Source: an uncultured Eggerthella sp. | GTDB lineage: Bacteria > Actinomycetota > Coriobacteriia > Coriobacteriales > Eggerthellaceae | Assembly: GCA_900548955.1 (NCBI GenBank) | Contig: URMQ01000016.1 | Span: 1-22,150, forward strand | Direction: 5' to 3' | Length of the DNA: 22,150 bases | Part shown: positions 20,859 through 22,150 of the stretch, one piece after another | Layout: every line of letters starts with the position of its first letter | Position numbering within the stretch: position 1 is the stretch's first letter | Program-made: the position numbers and the translations under genes | Notes under the pieces: generated by a model | Told to the model about the DNA's origin: nothing | Seen by the model: the letters and a program-made list of their open reading frames with translations, nothing else | The model's database searches: none

Positions 20859-22133
20859 ATGACAGAACTGAAGCTGAACACCATCGAGGGCGGTGGCGTT
20901 GCCTCTGCTTGTGGTTTTAAGGCAGGCGGCATTCATGCAGGTTTTAGAGATGATCCTAATCGTTTAGATATGGCTCTTATAGAGGCTGATGAATTGTGCC
21001 CTGCAGCGGGAGTTTTCACGCAAAACGTATTTTGTGCTGCTCCCGTAATCGTTTCTCGTGAACACCTTGATGGCTGCGGTTATGGACTAGCGCGAGCAAT
21101 GGTAATTAATTCTGGTATAGCTAATGCAGCTACCGGTGTAGTTGGTCTTGAGCGTGCGCGCGCAACAGCAAATTTGGTTGCTGGTGTTGTGGGCTGTGCT
21201 GAAGAAGATGTTTTAGTTGCTTCAACAGGTGTTATTGGTCAGCAGCTTGATATTACTCCTTTTGAGTTTGGTGTTTCTACCTTGCATGAACAGCTTCAAG
21301 AAGCAGGAGCCAGTGATGAATCTGGTCATTGTGCCGCTCGTGCCATTATGACTACCGATACGGTACCGAAGGAGGCTGCTGTTTCATATAAGTCCTGTGA
21401 TCCTGCCTTTGAAGGATGCACCTTCACGATTGGCGGCATGGCAAAGGGCTCAGGGATGATTATGCCTAACATGGCAACTATGATTTCGGTGCTTACCACC
21501 GATGCCCCTGTGCCTGCTGCGCTCCTTCACGAAGCATTAACCGAAGCGGTAAATGAAAGCTTTAATAAAGTAACGGTTGATGGAGATACGTCAACTAATG
21601 ATACCTGTGTTTTATTCGCCTCTGGAAAGGCGGCAAAAGACATAACCACAGATGCGTTTGATAAAGAAAGCGTCGCGTACGCTGAGTTTAAAAAGGCGCT
21701 TGGTGAAGTTACCCAACGTTTAGCTCGTGCGATGGCAAGTGATGGTGAAGGCGCTACTAAATTAGTAACGGTGCACGTTCGTGGTGCGGTGAATGATAAA
21801 GAAGCAGATGCAGCAGCACGTACCGTAGCCAATTCTCCTTTAGTTAAAACCGCTCTGTATGGCCATGATGCCAATTGGGGTCGTATAGCAGGTGCCTTGG
21901 GCAGATCAGGTGCACATTTTGAACAGGAGCAGGTTGATATTGATATCATGGGCATGCCTGTTTTGCGAAAGGGCTTGCCCGTGCCTTTCGATGAGGAAGA
22001 GGCGTTGCGACGATTCGAGGCCTCTGAGATTGTTCTCGAGGCCGACCTAGGTGCAGGTTCTGCTGAAACCACTATGTGGACCTGCGATTTTTCGCACGAA
22101 TACGTTTCTATTAATGGAGATTACCGCTCATGA
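20859..22133 (+). CDS. argJ: Bifunctional glutamate N-acetyltransferase / ornithine acetyltransferase
   Basis: A 424-residue enzyme that moves the acetyl group from N-acetylornithine to glutamate, so arginine synthesis runs as a cycle; some family members also use acetyl-CoA. It is made as a precursor that cleaves itself before the nucleophilic threonine. That site is visible in AKGSGMIMPNMATMIS, where Thr of MATM is the nucleophile. NKVTVDGDTSTNDTC follows as expected, and the C-terminus has HDANWGRIAGALGRSG. AGGAG lies about 10 bp before the ATG at 20859; a TTG further upstream would overlap argC. The stop overlaps the next ATG (ATGA), a sign of translational coupling. Confidence 0.96.
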   Translation: MTELKLNTIEGGGVASACGFKAGGIHAGFRDDPNRLDMALIEADELCPAAGVFTQNVFCAAPVIVSREHLDGCGYGLARAMVINSGIANAATGVVGLERARATANLVAGVVGCAEEDVLVASTGVIGQQLDITPFEFGVSTLHEQLQEAGASDESGHCAARAIMTTDTVPKEAAVSYKSCDPAFEGCTFTIGGMAKGSGMIMPNMATMISVLTTDAPVPAALLHEALTEAVNESFNKVTVDGDTSTNDTCVLFASGKAAKDITTDAFDKESVAYAEFKKALGEVTQRLARAMASDGEGATKLVTVHVRGAVNDKEADAAARTVANSPLVKTALYGHDANWGRIAGALGRSGAHFEQEQVDIDIMGMPVLRKGLPVPFDEEEALRRFEASEIVLEADLGAGSAETTMWTCDFSHEYVSINGDYRS

Positions 22134-22150
22134 AATACGCTAGGGATAGA
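22130..22150 (+). CDS. argB: Start of next gene, probably acetylglutamate kinase, cut by window end
   Basis: An ATG at 22130 overlaps the argJ stop as ATGA and continues in frame to the window end (MKYARDR, seven codons). The identification rests only on the usual argC-J-B order and on the coupled start; too little sequence is present to recognise the protein. Confidence 0.6.

Overview
The window looks like part of the chromosome of an anaerobic, high-GC-lineage Gram-positive of only moderate base composition, most likely a coriobacterium (Eggerthellaceae-like). This is an inference. It rests on strong AAGGAGG-type ribosome binding sites, a Gram-positive LexA box of the form GAAC-N4-GTTC, ArsB/NhaD-type permeases, and a UbiX/UbiD/LpdD-type decarboxylase cluster. 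No rRNA, tRNA, CRISPR array, insertion sequence or prophage is visible.

Layout. 1-2090: 3' part of pheT and its terminator. 2166-3230: a small four-helix membrane protein and a hotdog thioesterase. 3328-7163: two closely similar ArsB/NhaD-superfamily permeases in convergent orientation around a SlyD-like FKBP prolyl isomerase. Both permeases have structured leaders, and both promoter regions carry the same 10-bp palindrome GAACGCGTTC touching a TTGACG hexamer. 7164-9315: a long AT-rich regulatory region and a large unassigned multi-pass permease with a cytoplasmic helical tail. 9316-9686: non-coding DNA with short degenerate repeats and a minus-strand terminator. 9687-12460: a minus-strand lpdD-ubiD-ubiX cluster encoding a prenylated-FMN-dependent non-oxidative aromatic acid decarboxylase, its flavin prenyltransferase and an LpdD-like chaperone. 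12697-13272: a nitroreductase on the other strand.

13382-13630 holds the most striking element, a compact candidate type I toxin-antitoxin module. A 25-residue hydrophobic peptide on the minus strand has its start region in a hairpin. A perfect 22-bp palindrome containing a LexA/SOS box lies at its promoter. An opposing extended -10 promoter on the plus strand would make an antisense RNA. The module is bounded by 12-bp inverted repeats, so both RNAs would start with nearly the same sequence and the toxin mRNA could pair its 5' and 3' ends.

13723-16580: a lysR-nadE pair (LysR regulator and glutamine-dependent NAD+ synthetase, 2 bp apart) on the minus strand. 16928-18731: a divergent maoC-like / VOC / ketopantoate-reductase-like operon with a LysR-type dyad upstream. 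18982-19452: a divergent type II dehydroquinase homologue behind a multi-hairpin intergenic stretch. 19790-22150: the arginine biosynthesis operon argC-argJ-argB (argB cut by the window end).

Together the genes suggest an anaerobe with uptake and decarboxylation of small (probably aromatic) acids, a CoA/2-oxoacid-type catabolic cluster under LysR control, core arginine and NAD synthesis, and a damage-inducible toxic peptide.
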